Shown here: positions 9,143-18,409 of the stretch, one piece after another
Numbering within the stretch: the first letter of the stretch is position 1
How the letters are laid out: every line of letters begins with the position of its first letter
Source of the DNA: CAJBVW01 sp964457335
GTDB taxonomy: Bacteria; Myxococcota_A; UBA796; SXON01
Direction: 5' to 3'
Length of the DNA stretch: 64,000 bases
NCBI GenBank assembly: GCA_964457335.1
Contig: CAYWGD010000001.1
Location: 275,147 to 339,146 of the forward strand
Translations under genes and position numbers: made by a program
The notes under the pieces: generated by a model
The model's database searches: none
Seen by the model: the letters and a program-made list of their open reading frames with translations, nothing else
Told to the model about the DNA's origin: nothing

Positions 9143-9275
9143 GGGCAGCCGCTGCGCGCTGCGGAGACGTCCGCGCGGGGGGCGGTCGTCGGCGGCTCCG
9201 GCTCCCCCGAGGGGGCACCGGAACCGCCGGCGTGGTCCGGGGCAGCGCCGTCGCCGCGGCGCGAAGCGGCTGCCC
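9143..9275. repeat. REP-like palindromic intergenic element, copy 1
   Basis: The outer arms are an imperfect inverted repeat: GGGCAGCCGCTGCGCGCTGC at 9143 pairs with GCGCGAAGCGGCTGCCC ending at 9275. Inside is a second hairpin: GGCGGCTCCGG and CCGGAACCGCC differ from perfect pairing at one base, around a CCCCC/GGGGG core. The same left arm followed by GTCGGCGGCTC-like sequence recurs near 18.3 kb and 29.4 kb. The element fills the gap between the Asp-Thr lipoprotein gene and the coiled-coil gene, so it could form a transcription-attenuating structure there. Confidence 0.65.
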
Positions 9276-9302
9276 AGACCTCGGCTCGAACCGCGGACCG
9301 GC

Positions 9303-10249
9303 TCACATGCAGAGGAAGACGACCGACGACAGCTCGCTCGCGTAGGTCACGATCTGGTTGTCGAGGCGCGAGCCCGACGCGAACGTGACGCAGCCCACGC
9401 TGCCCGCGGGGGGCGTGACCGTGACGTTGACGGTGCCGACGGCCGTGTTGGCGAACGCGACGAACGTGGCGCCGCCCTCCTCGAGCATGTTGCCCGGCGC
9501 GAAGCCGGACGGGCCCTGGTGCACGGCGCCCTGGTACGCCACGTCGAGCTCGATCGTGGCGCCCGCGGCGGGCTCCCAGCCGCCCGCGCCGTCGGACTGC
9601 AGCGCCGACACGATCACGGTGGAGAGCGTGGTGTCGTAGGTGATGCCGAAGCCGCTCTCGACGGCGCCGATGAGCGCGCTCGACGCGAGGCCGAAGTTGA
9701 GCGACCAGTCGCCCGCCTCGTCAGCCGCGAGCCAGAGGTGGGTGGTCAGGTACCCGGTGGCGGAGATGGTCGCCTCCGAGGTGGTGTTCTTCGTGATGTC
9801 CACGCTCGCGTTGCCGCTGCTGTCGGACGTGGTGCTCGCGCCCTCGATGGTCACGGTCGCGCCCTCGATGATGGCGCCGGTCGCGAAGTCGGAGAGGTTC
9901 ACCCAGCCGCGCACCTTGTTGGGATCGACGCCGGTGTCGGTGTCCGTGTCGGTGTCGGTGTCCGTGTCGGTATCCGTGTCGGTGTCGGTGTCGGTGTCCG
10001 NNNNNNNNNNNNNNNNNNNNNNNNNNNNNNNNNNNNNNNNNNNNNNNNNNNNNNNNNNNNNNNNNNNNNNNNNNNNNNNNNNNNNNNNNNNNNNNNNNNN
10101 GTGTCGGTGTCGGTGTCCGTGTCGGTATCCGTGTCGGTGTCGGTGTCGGTGTCCGCATCGGCGGAGGTGTCGCCGGTCTCCTCGTCCTTCGGCGCGGTGC
10201 AGCCGAGGGGGAGGGCGAGCAGGAGCAGCGGGAGAAGGGATCGGATCAT
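9303..10249 (-). CDS. Lipoprotein with Asp-Thr repeat linker, interrupted by the assembly gap
   Basis: ATG at 10249 has a strong site GGAGG eight bases upstream. The product starts MIRSLLPLLLLALPLGC, a lipoprotein signal with lipobox Cys at residue 17. A short acidic linker and a long run of (Asp-Thr) dipeptides follow. After the gap comes a beta-rich domain of about 220 residues (GWVNLSDFATGAIIEGATVT, reading as a carboxypeptidase-regulatory-like fold) ending VVFLCM. The 100-N gap lies inside the repeat. The 847 known bases of the gene leave a remainder of 1 on division by 3, so the true gap must be 2 mod 3 for the two halves to be in one frame; the apparent frameshift is a consequence of the placeholder. 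Likely surface-exposed, function unknown. Confidence 0.8.
9932..10155 (-). repeat. GACACC-type hexanucleotide array coding (Asp-Thr)n, broken by the gap
   Basis: On the minus strand the sequence is a run of GACACC/GACACG hexamers coding Asp-Thr pairs, present on both sides of the N run. The array continues up to the gap on each side, so its true length is unknown and the gap was very probably caused by the repeat. Confidence 0.9.
10001..10100. other. Assembly gap (100 N)
   Basis: Exactly 100 N lie inside the hexanucleotide array. The round number indicates a placeholder of unknown true length. Confidence 0.98.
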
Positions 10250-10340
10250 GGCGTTTCCTCCAGGTCGAAGCACGATTGGGCCGCCGACGGACGAGCGGTC
10301 GGAGCGATCCTACAACAGGACTGCCCGGTTCGAAAGGGCG

Positions 10341-10354
10341 GTGTTCGCGAACAC
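10341..10354. promoter_or_regulatory. Perfect 14-bp palindrome GTGTTCGCGAACAC, possible operator
   Basis: A perfect palindrome lies in the 240-bp divergent region between the Asp-Thr lipoprotein and the ABC-F gene. Symmetry of this length in a divergent promoter region fits a dimeric repressor site. I cannot match it to a known regulator. I see nothing else clear in the remainder of this gap. Confidence 0.3.
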
Positions 10355-10489
10355 TGGCGCGCGTGACCGGGCGTGGATAGCCAACTCGGGTCGGAGCACA
10401 CGCCGTTGAAGCTGAGCGTCTGAGTCCTGTTCCCCTCCGCGGCCACGCCGCCGCGGACGGATGTCTCGACCCACGACTCGGAGCGCTCC

Positions 10490-11983
<1,494 letters not shown>

Positions 11984-12127
11984 GCAACCGTCTCCCGGCG
12001 GTTCCCGCCGGCGTCGGCGGCGCTCAGGCCGCCTCGCAGATGGCCTCCGGGCGTGTCTGGGCGCGCCCGGAGGCCGGACCCCCGCCGGCGGCACGGGTCG
12101 TGGGCGCGGGACGGCGCGGGTGGTGGG

Positions 12128-12220
12128 GTCGGCGAGGGAGGCGGGGCGGCGAGGGAGGCGGGGCGGCGGCGGGGCGGCGGCGGGGCGGCGAGGGAGGCGG
12201 GGCGGCGGCGGGGCGGCGGC
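12128..12220. repeat. Low-complexity G-rich run of GGCGGGGCGGCGAGGGAG-type units
   Basis: Short units of GGCGGGGCGGCG and GAGGGAGGC repeat several times directly before the 51-bp array. The plus strand carries many G runs that could form quadruplex structures. It lies in the 519-bp gene-free stretch 11984-12502; the first 140 bases of that stretch hold nothing I can identify. Confidence 0.6.
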
Positions 12221-12468
12221 CGTCCAAGGTCGGGGGATGCGCGGACATCCTCCGACTTCGGCCGGAAATACCGTCCAAGGTCGGGGGATGCGCCGACATC
12301 CTCCGACTCCGGACGGAAATAGCGTCCAAGGTCGGGGGATGCGCGGACATCCTGCGACTTCGGACGGAAATAGCGTCCAAGGTCGGGGGATGCGCGGACA
12401 TCCTGCGACTTCGGCCGGAAATACCGTCCAAGGTCGGAGGATGCGCGGACATCCTGCGACTTCCGACG
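12221..12468. repeat. Tandem array of five 51-bp units (last one partial)
   Basis: Units start at 12221, 12272, 12323, 12374 and 12425, exactly 51 bp apart, with a few substitutions between units. Each begins CGTCCAAGGTCGGGGGATGC and carries a small hairpin (GGATG, six-base loop, CATCC) and a CGGAAATA tail. The period is a multiple of 3, so several frames stay open and give 17-residue repeats, but none has a convincing start, site or independent codon bias. There are no unique spacers. It sits just upstream of the nucleotidase gene. Function unknown. Confidence 0.85.
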
Positions 12469-12502
12469 CCGGATCCGGCACCACCGCCCCTCGAGACACA
12501 AG

Positions 12503-14170
12503 GTGGAAACCGCGGCGTACGTGGGCTACCGTCGCGTCCCCACCGGAGCCGTGTTGCTCGCCCTCCTGCTCCTCGCCTGCGCCGCCCGCGAGCCCGCGGC
12601 TGTCGCCCCCCCGCCCGCCCCGGCGGCGCCCGCCTGCACGCTCCTCACCGTGAACGACACCTACCGGATCGAGCCGAACGCCGACGGGACCGGGGGCATG
12701 GCGCGGCTGCGCACCGTGCGGAAGGAGCTGGAGGCCGAAGGCGACGTGCTCCTGCTCCACGCCGGCGACTTCCTCTACCCGTCGCTTTTGAGCCGGACGT
12801 ACAAGGGCGCGCAGATGGTCGAGGTCCTCGACGCGCTCGACGGCGACCCCGCGGCGCAGGACCGCCGCATGTACGTGGTGTTCGGGAACCACGAGTTCGA
12901 CGCCGGGAAGATGAAGGACGGGCCGGGGCTCGCCGCGACCATCGCGAGCTCGCAGTTCCGGTGGCTCGGCACGAACATCCAGTTCGTCGCGGCCGACGAC
13001 ACGCCGGAGGGGCAGCTCCCCGGCCCGCACCTCGGGAACCTCGTCCGGCACGACCTCGTGGAGTGCGGCGGCCTGAAGGTCGGGCTCTTCGGCATCACGA
13101 CGAACCGGAAGAGCGCCGCCTACGTCGAGCGCTTCGACGATCCCGTCGGCACCGCGCGGTCGTTCACGGCCGAGCTGCGGCGTGCCGGCGCCGACGTGGT
13201 CGTCGCGCTGACGCACCAGTCCGTCGACGAGGACCTCGCGATGCTCCGGGCGCTCGCCGCCGAGGGGCCCGACCTCGTGGTCGGCGGCCACGAGCACAAC
13301 CAGGTGCGCGCGGAGGAGGGCGGCCGGCCCGTCTACAAGGCCGACGCCGACGCGCACAGCGCGTGGCGCATCACGCTCCGTCGCGGCCCCGGCGGGATCA
13401 CGCACGACGCCGAGCTGCGGACGTTGTCCGCCGACATCCCCGAGGACCCGGCCGTCAAGGCGATCGTGGACGCGCGGGTCGCCCAGCACGATCGGGACTT
13501 CTGCGGCGCGCACGAGGAGCCGGTCGGCTGCCTCGCCATGGAGCTCGCGCGCACGAAGGTGCCGCTGACCGCCGCCGAGCTCGACATCCGGCGCTTCGAG
13601 ACGAACTTCGGGAACTGGATCGCCGACGTGGCGCGCGCCGCGTTCCCGGACGCGCAGATCGCGCTCGTGAACAGCGGGTCGTTGCGGCTCAACCGCGACC
13701 TCGCGCCGGGGCCCATCCGCCGCCAGGACATCGAGGAGATGTTCGCCTACCCCATGCCGCTCGCGCGCATCGAGATCGACGGCGCCACGCTCGAGAAGGT
13801 GGTGGCGCGCGCGGTGCAGGAGTGGACCGGCAACGGCCACTGGCTCCAGGTGAGCGGCTTCGCGTGGTTGCACGACCCCGTGGCCGGCAGCGGCACGCGG
13901 CTCACGCTGCTGTCGACGGGCAAGCCGATCGCCCCCACGGATCGCCTCGTCGCGGTCGTGCCCGAGTACCTGGTGGACCCCTCGGGCGACCAGGACGGCT
14001 ACACCATGCTCCCGAAGCCCCCCGCCAACCCGGGAGCCCGGCCGAACCCCGACCTGAAGCAGCTCGTCCTGGACGCGCTGGCCGCGAAGCCGGACGGGAT
14101 CGCGCCGGCGGTGGAGGGGCGGATCTGCAACCCGCAGCGGCCGGCGACGGTGTGCCTCGCGGCGCCCTGA
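12503..14170 (+). CDS. 5'-nucleotidase / 2',3'-cyclic phosphodiesterase family lipoprotein
   Basis: An N-terminal calcineurin-like metallophosphatase domain (LLTVNDTY, LHAGDFLYPS, VVFGNHEFDAG, LTHQSVDED, VVGGHEHNQ) is followed by a C-terminal 5'-nucleotidase domain (ETNFGNWIADVAR, ALVNSGSLR, NGHWLQVSGFAW). The usual first-block DxH is NDTY here, so the metal site should be checked. The N-terminus ends in LLALLLLAC, a lipobox with Cys near residue 26. The gene should encode an exported, membrane-anchored enzyme that hydrolyses nucleotides or related phosphoesters for phosphate or nucleoside salvage. Start is the GTG at 12503; there is no strong ribosome site, so the exact start is less certain. 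It is a single gene, ending in a hairpin shared with the convergent protease gene. Confidence 0.88.
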   Translation: METAAYVGYRRVPTGAVLLALLLLACAAREPAAVAPPPAPAAPACTLLTVNDTYRIEPNADGTGGMARLRTVRKELEAEGDVLLLHAGDFLYPSLLSRTYKGAQMVEVLDALDGDPAAQDRRMYVVFGNHEFDAGKMKDGPGLAATIASSQFRWLGTNIQFVAADDTPEGQLPGPHLGNLVRHDLVECGGLKVGLFGITTNRKSAAYVERFDDPVGTARSFTAELRRAGADVVVALTHQSVDEDLAMLRALAAEGPDLVVGGHEHNQVRAEEGGRPVYKADADAHSAWRITLRRGPGGITHDAELRTLSADIPEDPAVKAIVDARVAQHDRDFCGAHEEPVGCLAMELARTKVPLTAAELDIRRFETNFGNWIADVARAAFPDAQIALVNSGSLRLNRDLAPGPIRRQDIEEMFAYPMPLARIEIDGATLEKVVARAVQEWTGNGHWLQVSGFAWLHDPVAGSGTRLTLLSTGKPIAPTDRLVAVVPEYLVDPSGDQDGYTMLPKPPANPGARPNPDLKQLVLDALAAKPDGIAPAVEGRICNPQRPATVCLAAP

Positions 14171-14190
14171 CCCTCAGGCACGCAAAACCA

Positions 14191-14230
14191 GGGGCGTTGC
14201 GGGGGGCCGGGCCCCCCGCCCCAAGAAGAC
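14191..14230. terminator. Bidirectional GC hairpin between convergent genes, copy 1
   Basis: GGGGCGTTGCGGGGGGCC pairs with GGCCCCCCGCCCC to make a long GC stem with a tiny loop. On the minus strand it is followed by TGGTTTTG, a short T run that suits the protease gene ending at 14248. A 39-base copy differing at only a couple of positions sits at 33153-33191, also between convergent genes. Confidence 0.7.
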
Positions 14231-14247
14231 GGAGCCCCGAACCCCGC

Positions 14248-15750
14248 CTACTTCCTCCGCCGCGCCACGAGCCCCATCGCCACGAGCGCGCCGGCGAGCC
14301 AGCCCGCGTCGCCGCCGCTCGCGCAGCCGCAGCCGCCGGCCATCTCGACGGTCTCGTCGGGCGAGCCCGGACGCTCGGGGTCGGGGGTGCCGGGCTCGCC
14401 GGTCTCGCCGGGGTCGGGCTCCTCGGGCGTGACCTCGTAGGACCACGCGAAGGTCTCGCCGGAGCGCGCCCGCGCGGGCACCGCCGCGACCACGAGGTGC
14501 ACGGTCGCGCCGTCGAGGCCCGTGAGCAGCACCTCGCCGACGCCGTCCGTCACGGGGATGCTCGTGTAGCGGGGGCCGCCGGGCGCGTCGACCACGGCGG
14601 TGACGCGCCAGTCGGCGTCGTTGCCGTTCGACCCCTCGACGGGGGCCTCGAAGCGCACGCGGTAGTCGGCGTCCCCGTCCGTATCGACGGTGACGACGTT
14701 GTAGCCGTAGCGCCCGGGCAGGGTGTCCTCGGGCGCGTCGACGAGGCCGTCGGTGCCGTCGGCGTCCACGTCGGCGACCACGCGGTGATCGTCGCTGCGG
14801 TAGTAGTCGGCGTACCAGTCTACCCACCGCTCGTAGAGCTCGCCGTCGGCGTAGTCCCACGTGGCGTTGCGGGCGGCGAAGTCGCCGAACACGTCGGCGA
14901 ACGCGACGCCGCGCTCGGCCAAGAGCTCGGTGAGGGCGTCCTGCGGCGTCTCCGCGTCGAGGTCCTCCACCCAGGAGTCGCGCACGACGTCGGCGTCGGC
15001 GGCGATCTCGGAGACGTACCGCGGGAAGATCATCGCGCCGTACTGGTGGTACTCCTGGAGCGCGCCGGAGTCGGGGTAGTCGAAGAAGTAGACGGGCAGG
15101 TGCGGGAGGAGCGCGTAGCCGTACAGGAAGACGACGTACTCCTCGTAGTCCTCGAGCACCTCGCCCTCGATCCACATCGCCGTGGCTTCCCAGTACCAGG
15201 CGCTGTCCCCCTCGTAGTCGTAGCGGCCGGTCACGTCCTGCACGGCGTGGAAGAACTCGTGCGCGGCGGTGCCCTGGGCCCAGCCGAGGTCGCTCAACGT
15301 CTCGGCGCTCACGACGATCATCGGGTAGTTGTCGCGGTCGCGGTTGAAGTAGCCGGAGGTGCCGTAGCCGTCGGGCGCGCCGTCGCCGGTGTCGCCGATG
15401 TAGACGTTGAAGAGGTAGCGGTCCGTGCCCGAGGGCGCGGGGAACGCGAGCCCGTCGATCTCCTGGCTCCAGGCGTGCTCGAAGGCGTCGAGCAGCGCCG
15501 CGGCGTCGGACTCGTCGACGCCGCCGCGGCTGCCCCACTTCACGACGAAGTTCTCGCCGACGAGCTGGTTGGGGAGCTCGCCGTAGGCGTCGCGCTGCTC
15601 CTTCTCGGTGGACGGCGAGGGCGGCGGCGGGGGGAGGGACGGCGCGGGGCCGAGCGTCGGGAGGAAGGCGGGCGTGCCGCAGGGGCCGCGGGGGGCGATG
15701 AGCCCCGGGGGGCTGGCCGCCAGGGCGAGGGGGAGGACCGTGAGGAGCAT
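14248..15750 (-). CDS. Secreted metalloprotease-like protein with MYXO-CTERM tail (500 aa)
   Basis: The N-terminus is a signal peptide (MLLTVLPLALAASP). The zinc motif is AAHEFFHAVQD, an HExxH at about residues 164-168, with an acidic Trp-rich helix after it (YWEATAMWIEGEVLEDYEEY) that resembles the MXAN_6640-type family of myxobacterial putative metalloproteases. A beta-rich domain follows, then a Pro/Glu/Thr linker and the tail GGCGCASGGDAGWLAGALVA with RRRK. That Cys motif, hydrophobic helix and Arg/Lys end are the pattern of MYXO-CTERM sorting tags, which anchor proteins to the outer envelope of Myxococcota. The substrate is unknown. Single gene, convergent with the nucleotidase. Start ATG at 15750. 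Confidence 0.85.
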   Translation of the reverse strand: MLLTVLPLALAASPPGLIAPRGPCGTPAFLPTLGPAPSLPPPPPSPSTEKEQRDAYGELPNQLVGENFVVKWGSRGGVDESDAAALLDAFEHAWSQEIDGLAFPAPSGTDRYLFNVYIGDTGDGAPDGYGTSGYFNRDRDNYPMIVVSAETLSDLGWAQGTAAHEFFHAVQDVTGRYDYEGDSAWYWEATAMWIEGEVLEDYEEYVVFLYGYALLPHLPVYFFDYPDSGALQEYHQYGAMIFPRYVSEIAADADVVRDSWVEDLDAETPQDALTELLAERGVAFADVFGDFAARNATWDYADGELYERWVDWYADYYRSDDHRVVADVDADGTDGLVDAPEDTLPGRYGYNVVTVDTDGDADYRVRFEAPVEGSNGNDADWRVTAVVDAPGGPRYTSIPVTDGVGEVLLTGLDGATVHLVVAAVPARARSGETFAWSYEVTPEEPDPGETGEPGTPDPERPGSPDETVEMAGGCGCASGGDAGWLAGALVAMGLVARRRK

Positions 15751-15950
15751 GCGCGTCTCGGAGCGACACGCATGGTAGCCGGCGACCTCGACGCTCGCGT
15801 CGTCCCTGACGCATCTTTGGCAGGATCCAGGTCGGAAGCGGGAGCTTCGTGGGCTCCTCCACGGGGGCTCGCTCGCGTGCCGGCCCCGTCGTGACCTTCG
15901 GTGACCGACCGGGCGCTACGGTGTCGCGACCAGGCGGGCGGCCGCCGCGC

Positions 15951-16679
15951 CTACGGCGTCGGCAGCCAGCGCGCGACCTCGGTGGGGTGCGAGAGGTGCG
16001 GCCGGTGCCCGCCGGGCACGACCAGCGGCTCCAGGCCGGCGTCGCGCACGTCCGCGGGCGACCACTGCACGAAGCGGTCCGTGGCCCCCCAGAGCCAGGT
16101 GTGGGCGCGCCCGGGCGGCCGCGCGGGGAGGCCCCAGCCCGCGATCGCGGCGAGGCGGTCGGCCATCACGTCCCGCGGAGGGAGGCGGACCGCGTCGAGC
16201 AGCGCGTCGTCGGCGCCGTCCTCCTGCAACGACGCGCGGGCGCGGGGGGCGTAGAGCTCGTGGTACACGCGGTGGGGCAGGCGGCGGAGCGCGGCGGCGT
16301 AGAGCCGCATGCGGCGCGCGCGGGGCGTGGGGTGCGGGAGCGTCCCGATCGTGGTCAGGGTGCGGACGCGGTCGGGCGGCAGCGCCCAGCCGACGAGCCC
16401 GCCGAAGCTCGCGCCCACGACGTGCCAGGCGCCGGCGGGCAGGTCGCGCGCGACGGCGGCGGCGATGTCGGCGAGGCGGGGCCCCGCGTCGGGGAGGTCC
16501 ACGAGGCGGATCCGCCAGCCCTGGAGGCGCGGGACCAACCGCTCGAACTCCAGCGCGTCGCCGCGGATGCCGGGCAGGAGCACGAGGGTGGGGCCCTCGC
16601 CGACCTCGTGGCCGCCGGGCACGCGACGCCAGCCCGGAGGACCGCCGCCGGCGGCCGAGCGGCCCGACCCGGCGCTCAC
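15951..16679 (-). CDS. Alpha/beta hydrolase
   Basis: It has an alpha/beta hydrolase fold with oxyanion region LLPGIRGD, nucleophile elbow VVGASFGGLVGW (Ser about residue 91), acid loop WLWGATDRF (Asp) and a His-rich end (VVPGGHRPHLSH) carrying the catalytic His. At 242 aa it is typical of esterase or BioH-like enzymes. No signal peptide is seen. The GTG start at 16679 overlaps the TGA of the upstream lipoprotein gene (GTGA), so it is the second gene of a two-gene operon. The substrate cannot be told from the sequence. The fold is secure. Confidence 0.85.
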   Translation of the reverse strand: MSAGSGRSAAGGGPPGWRRVPGGHEVGEGPTLVLLPGIRGDALEFERLVPRLQGWRIRLVDLPDAGPRLADIAAAVARDLPAGAWHVVGASFGGLVGWALPPDRVRTLTTIGTLPHPTPRARRMRLYAAALRRLPHRVYHELYAPRARASLQEDGADDALLDAVRLPPRDVMADRLAAIAGWGLPARPPGRAHTWLWGATDRFVQWSPADVRDAGLEPLVVPGGHRPHLSHPTEVARWLPTP

Positions 16680-17752
16680 GGGACGAGGACCCGCGCCGAG
16701 CCCGTCGCGCCGGCCGCCCCCGGCGCGCCCGCCACGAGCGTGCCGCGGCCGAAGGAGAGGGCCACGCCGAGCTGGTCCCCGGGGGTCGCGCCGGCGAGCC
16801 AGGGCTCGGCCGCGCCGTCCCGGACCCGGTACACCGCGCCCTCGACGCCGTCGCCGGCCATCGGCGCGCCGACGTAGAGCGTGCCGTCGGGCCCCGCCGC
16901 GAGCGCGGCCCCGAAGCGGCCGGTGCCGGGGCCGATCGCCGCGGCGTCGGCGAGCGAGGCCGGGAGGTCGTCGGGCGGGAGCACGTAGATCACGCCCGCG
17001 CCCGGGGCGCCGACGACGAGCTCCTCGGCGCCATCCCCGTCGAGGTCCGCGAGGAGCAGCGCGTAGCCGGCCTCGTCGCCGACCGCGGCGCGCGTGATCG
17101 TGCGGGCGCCGGAGCGGACGGCGCCCTCCCCGCGCGCGAAGCCGGCCCACACGGCGCCGGCCGCGTCGATCGCGAGGGCGTCGGGGCGCCGATCCCAGTC
17201 GGTGCGGGCGCTTGTGTGGTCGACCACGCCCACCGCGGTGCTGGCGACCCACGCGGCTCCCCGCGCCGCGAGCACGCCGCCGGCGCCCTCGAGCTCCAGG
17301 AGCACGTCGCCCGCGAGCGTCGTGACCCGGCCGGCGCCCGGCGCGCCCACGAGCACGGTCCCGTCGGCGAGCGCGGCGAGCCCGGCCCCGAGGAACGCGC
17401 CGTCCTCGCCGAGGAGGCTGGCGCCGTCGCTCGTGGCGACCCGACCCGCGCCGACGCCGCCCGCGGAGAAGAAGGGCGCGCCGAACACGAGGCGATCGTC
17501 GGTGGCGAGCACGCGGGTGCCGAAGCCCTCGTCGGCCTGCTCGCCGTCGAGCGTGCCGAGCGCGAGCGGATCCACGCCGTCGCAGTCCTGGTCGAGCCCG
17601 TCCCCGGGCACCTCGCGGGCCCCCGGGTGCACCCCGGCGAGCGCGTCGTTGCAGTCGTCACCCACGACGAAGCCGTCGCCATCGGCGTCGACGTGGGTGA
17701 CGCGGTCCGGCACGGGGCCGTTGCACGCCGCCAGGAGCGTGAGCATTCCCAT
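16676..17752 (-). CDS. Lipoprotein with MopE-type metal-binding motif and FG-GAP-like repeats
   Basis: Just after the start is a paired Asp/Cys motif: DADGDGFVVGDDCNDALAG (about 22-40) and DGLDQDCDGVD (51-61). This is the calcium-binding motif of MopE-like proteins, common in Myxococcota. The rest is a run of beta-propeller-like blades with FG-GAP/VCBS features (LLADLDGDGAEELVVGAPG, GTLYVGAPMAGDGVEGAVYR). A Cys at residue 10 (LLAAC) suggests a lipobox, but the hydrophobic stretch is short for a signal, so the true start may lie upstream. Likely surface-exposed and calcium-bound. It is translationally coupled to the alpha/beta hydrolase. Confidence 0.78.
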   Translation of the reverse strand: MGMLTLLAACNGPVPDRVTHVDADGDGFVVGDDCNDALAGVHPGAREVPGDGLDQDCDGVDPLALGTLDGEQADEGFGTRVLATDDRLVFGAPFFSAGGVGAGRVATSDGASLLGEDGAFLGAGLAALADGTVLVGAPGAGRVTTLAGDVLLELEGAGGVLAARGAAWVASTAVGVVDHTSARTDWDRRPDALAIDAAGAVWAGFARGEGAVRSGARTITRAAVGDEAGYALLLADLDGDGAEELVVGAPGAGVIYVLPPDDLPASLADAAAIGPGTGRFGAALAAGPDGTLYVGAPMAGDGVEGAVYRVRDGAAEPWLAGATPGDQLGVALSFGRGTLVAGAPGAAGATGSARVLVP

Positions 17753-17863
17753 CCCGCACCCCCTATCCGCGTCCAGCCGGCGGCCGCTCGTGGCGCGCCG
17801 TCCCACGCGCGCGTTCCGTGCGCACGCGTGCCAAAGCCGCTAAGCGTCGCGCTCCGAGGTCCC

Positions 17864-18274
17864 ATGTCGACGATCCGCCGTCAGATCAGCATCGCGGCCA
17901 CCCCCCGCGCCGTGTGGAACGCGCTGACCACTCCCGAAGGGCTCGCGGGCTGGCTCGGCACCGACGGGCGTGTGGACCCGCGACCGGGCGGCCGCTTCGT
18001 GCTGAAGGTCGAGTCCGAGGGCAAGCAGGTCGAGGAGGCGGGGCTCCTGCACGTGTTCCGCCCCACGGCCAAGCTCGAGGTGACCTGGGACAAGCACTCC
18101 CAGGGCCCCTGGAAGGGCACGCTGACCCAGTTCCAGGTCGTCCGTGACGGCGGCGAGACCGTGCTGAACGTGCAGCACATCGGCTCCGCGCTCGAGGACG
18201 AGGCGCTGCGCACCACGCTCGACGAGCGCTGGAAGCGCGCGCTGCTGGCGCTGCGGGACGGGCTCGAGAAGTAG
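17864..18274 (+). CDS. SRPBCC / AHSA1-like protein (136 aa)
   Basis: The start RRQISIAATPRAVWNALTTP and the following GLAGWLG and PGGRFVLKVE are the hallmark of the AHSA1/SRPBCC family (activator of HSP90 ATPase homologue 1-like), a hydrophobic-pocket fold. In bacteria these are small cytoplasmic proteins of mostly unknown ligand, sometimes linked to stress response. Length is normal. It is a single gene with ATG at 17864, divergent from the MopE-type lipoprotein. It is tempting to connect it with the HSP90-like operon 9 kb away, but nothing in the sequence supports a direct link. Confidence 0.85.
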   Translation: MSTIRRQISIAATPRAVWNALTTPEGLAGWLGTDGRVDPRPGGRFVLKVESEGKQVEEAGLLHVFRPTAKLEVTWDKHSQGPWKGTLTQFQVVRDGGETVLNVQHIGSALEDEALRTTLDERWKRALLALRDGLEK

Positions 18275-18290
18275 CCCGCTCCGATCTTTT

Positions 18291-18405
18291 GGGCAGCCGG
18301 CTCCGCCGCTGCGGCGACGTCGTGCCGCGGAGGGGCGTCGGGGGCTCGGGTGCCGCCGACATCCGCCGGAGGCACCGCGGCCGACGCAGCGCGGAGCGGC
18401 TGCCC
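18291..18405. repeat. REP-like palindromic intergenic element, copy 2
   Basis: The left arm GGGCAGCCGGCTCCGCCGCT starts at 18291 and its inverted partner GCGGAGCGGCTGCCC ends at 18405, enclosing GTCGGGGGCTCGGGTGCC and its near-complement. The layout and orientation match copy 1. It lies between the convergent AHSA1-like and SGNH hydrolase genes and is preceded by TTTT, so it may also act as a terminator. Confidence 0.65.
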
Positions 18406-18409
18406 GTCC

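Noticed and set aside
9303..10249. A frameshift in the Asp-Thr lipoprotein
   Set aside because: The change of frame falls exactly at the 100-N placeholder in a repeat, so it is an assembly effect.
10341..10354. GTGTTCGCGAACAC as a LexA/SOS box
   Set aside because: It does not match the known LexA consensus types well, and neither neighbouring gene is an SOS gene. Kept only as an unassigned palindrome.
12221..12468. The 51-bp array as a CRISPR
   Set aside because: The units are directly adjacent with no unique spacers, and no cas gene is near.
12024..12501. Minus-strand peptides made of 17-residue repeats (SQDVRASPDLGRYFRPK type)
   Set aside because: They arise because the 51-bp period is a multiple of 3. 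Several frames are equally open and none has a convincing start or ribosome site.
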